5,012 nucleotides of DNA from an uncultured bacterium (GTDB lineage: Bacteria; Hydrogenedentota; Hydrogenedentia; Hydrogenedentales; SLHB01): the NCBI GenBank assembly GCA_937928585.1, contig CALEZK010000421.1, positions 1-5,012 on the forward strand, written 5' to 3'. Below are positions 4,805-5,012 of the stretch, piece after piece. The translations under genes were made by a program, and so were the position numbers. The notes beneath the pieces were generated by a model, which was not told where the DNA came from, did not search any database, and saw nothing but the letters and a program-made list of their open reading frames with translations. Numbering within the stretch: the first letter of the stretch is position 1; every line of letters begins with the position of its first letter.

Positions 4805-4836
4805 GTCATTCCGAACGCAAAGCGAAGGTATCTACT
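4805..4836. repeat. Possible degenerate dispersed repeat beginning GTCATTCCGAACG
   Basis: The string GTCATTCCGAACG followed by AAAGCGAAGGTATCTAC resembles a short interspersed sequence (GTCATTC-type, containing GCGAAGCGA-like bases and ending in ATCTAC/T) that I recall from intergenic regions of unrelated bacteria. Only one copy is present here, so the sequence itself cannot confirm that it is repeated. Confidence 0.25.
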
Positions 4837-4877
4837 ACCCTCAACGGTTCACCACGCCCTCCTTTCCCCGATCCCAT

Positions 4878-4913
4878 CGTGCTCGTGCGCGTGCGCGTAA
4901 TCGTAATCGAAAT
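4878..4913. repeat. Hexamer microsatellite, six units
   Basis: Thirty-six bases divide cleanly into six hexamers that all start with CG: CGTGCT once, CGTGCG twice, CGTAAT twice and CGAAAT once. The order is graded, with neighbouring units identical or differing at only a few positions, which suggests stepwise slippage with point changes. The period of six would keep a reading frame, but no credible gene runs through it. Confidence 0.85.
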
Positions 4914-4941
4914 GGCAGGAAGAGCGTCCGCAACGAAGGTT

Positions 4942-4996
4942 TTGTTCTGATCGCACGACGATTGGCAATGAATAGAAATAATAACGTTCAGAACAA
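4942..4996. repeat. 9-bp inverted repeat near the right edge
   Basis: TTGTTCTGA (4942-4950) is inverted as TCAGAACAA (4988-4996) with 37 nt between. The spacer's right half is A/T-rich (AATAGAAATAATAA). It could be a hairpin, or an operator pair for a gene starting beyond the window. Chance is possible at this length. Confidence 0.3.
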
Positions 4997-5012
4997 CCGC
5001 ATAGAATCCCCC

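Larger units (their letters stand above)
4485..5012. other. Gene-free repeat-rich intergenic stretch
   Basis: No reading frame here has recognisable protein character. The two of about 60-70 codons (4801-4595 minus, 4718-4900 plus) cross repeats, have odd composition and lack a ribosome binding site. No tRNA cloverleaf or rRNA segment is visible. The stretch holds the palindromes, TTGCG repeats, hexamer array and inverted repeat listed separately, plus a small GTCCG/CGGAC hairpin at 4752-4767. Confidence 0.6.

Overview
The window looks like chromosomal DNA of a free-living bacterium of moderately high GC. It holds four complete protein genes and a large share of repeat-rich intergenic DNA. 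A secreted PhoPQ-activated pathogenicity-related (PqaA-type) hydrolase, a family-2 glycosyltransferase, a NodB-type deacetylase and several kinds of small palindromic repeats together suggest a large-genome environmental lineage, such as the planctomycete/Hydrogenedentes/Verrucomicrobia-like groups. That placement is an impression from gene content and repeat style. The sequence has no rRNA or marker gene to prove it.

Layout. Bases 1-72 may hold the last 23 codons of a plus-strand gene that enters from outside. They are followed by a tiny ORF (98-163) and a strong GC-rich stem-loop (191-245) that separates it from the convergent genes. Three genes on the minus strand then read right to left: the PqaA-type protein (3379-2012), the glycosyltransferase (1942-1091) and the polysaccharide deacetylase (1080-262). 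The last two are 10 nt apart and probably co-transcribed. They fit synthesis and N-deacetylation of a cell-surface or extracellular glycan. The PqaA gene has a strong Shine-Dalgarno and a TATACT promoter. A second TATACT promoter in the 69-nt gap before the glycosyltransferase sits so close to its ATG that the transcript could be leaderless.

Between the divergent PqaA gene and the O-methyltransferase gene (3849-4484, plus strand) lies a 107-bp-period tandem array of nearly three copies. Each copy contains a long inverted repeat and a C/A-only-like linker. The methyltransferase is a caffeoyl-CoA-type, metal-dependent class I enzyme with all key residues present. It shows an extreme bias to C- and A-ending codons.

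The last 528 bases carry no convincing gene. They hold a 28-bp perfect palindrome followed by T residues (probable terminator), a second hairpin, an 11-bp inverted repeat flanking TTGCG repeats, a hexamer microsatellite and a 9-bp inverted repeat. This is a mosaic of small repeat families. I see no CRISPR array, transposase, tRNA, rRNA, defence system or biosynthetic cluster. The strongest candidates for something undescribed are the palindromic tandem array and the other small repeats.
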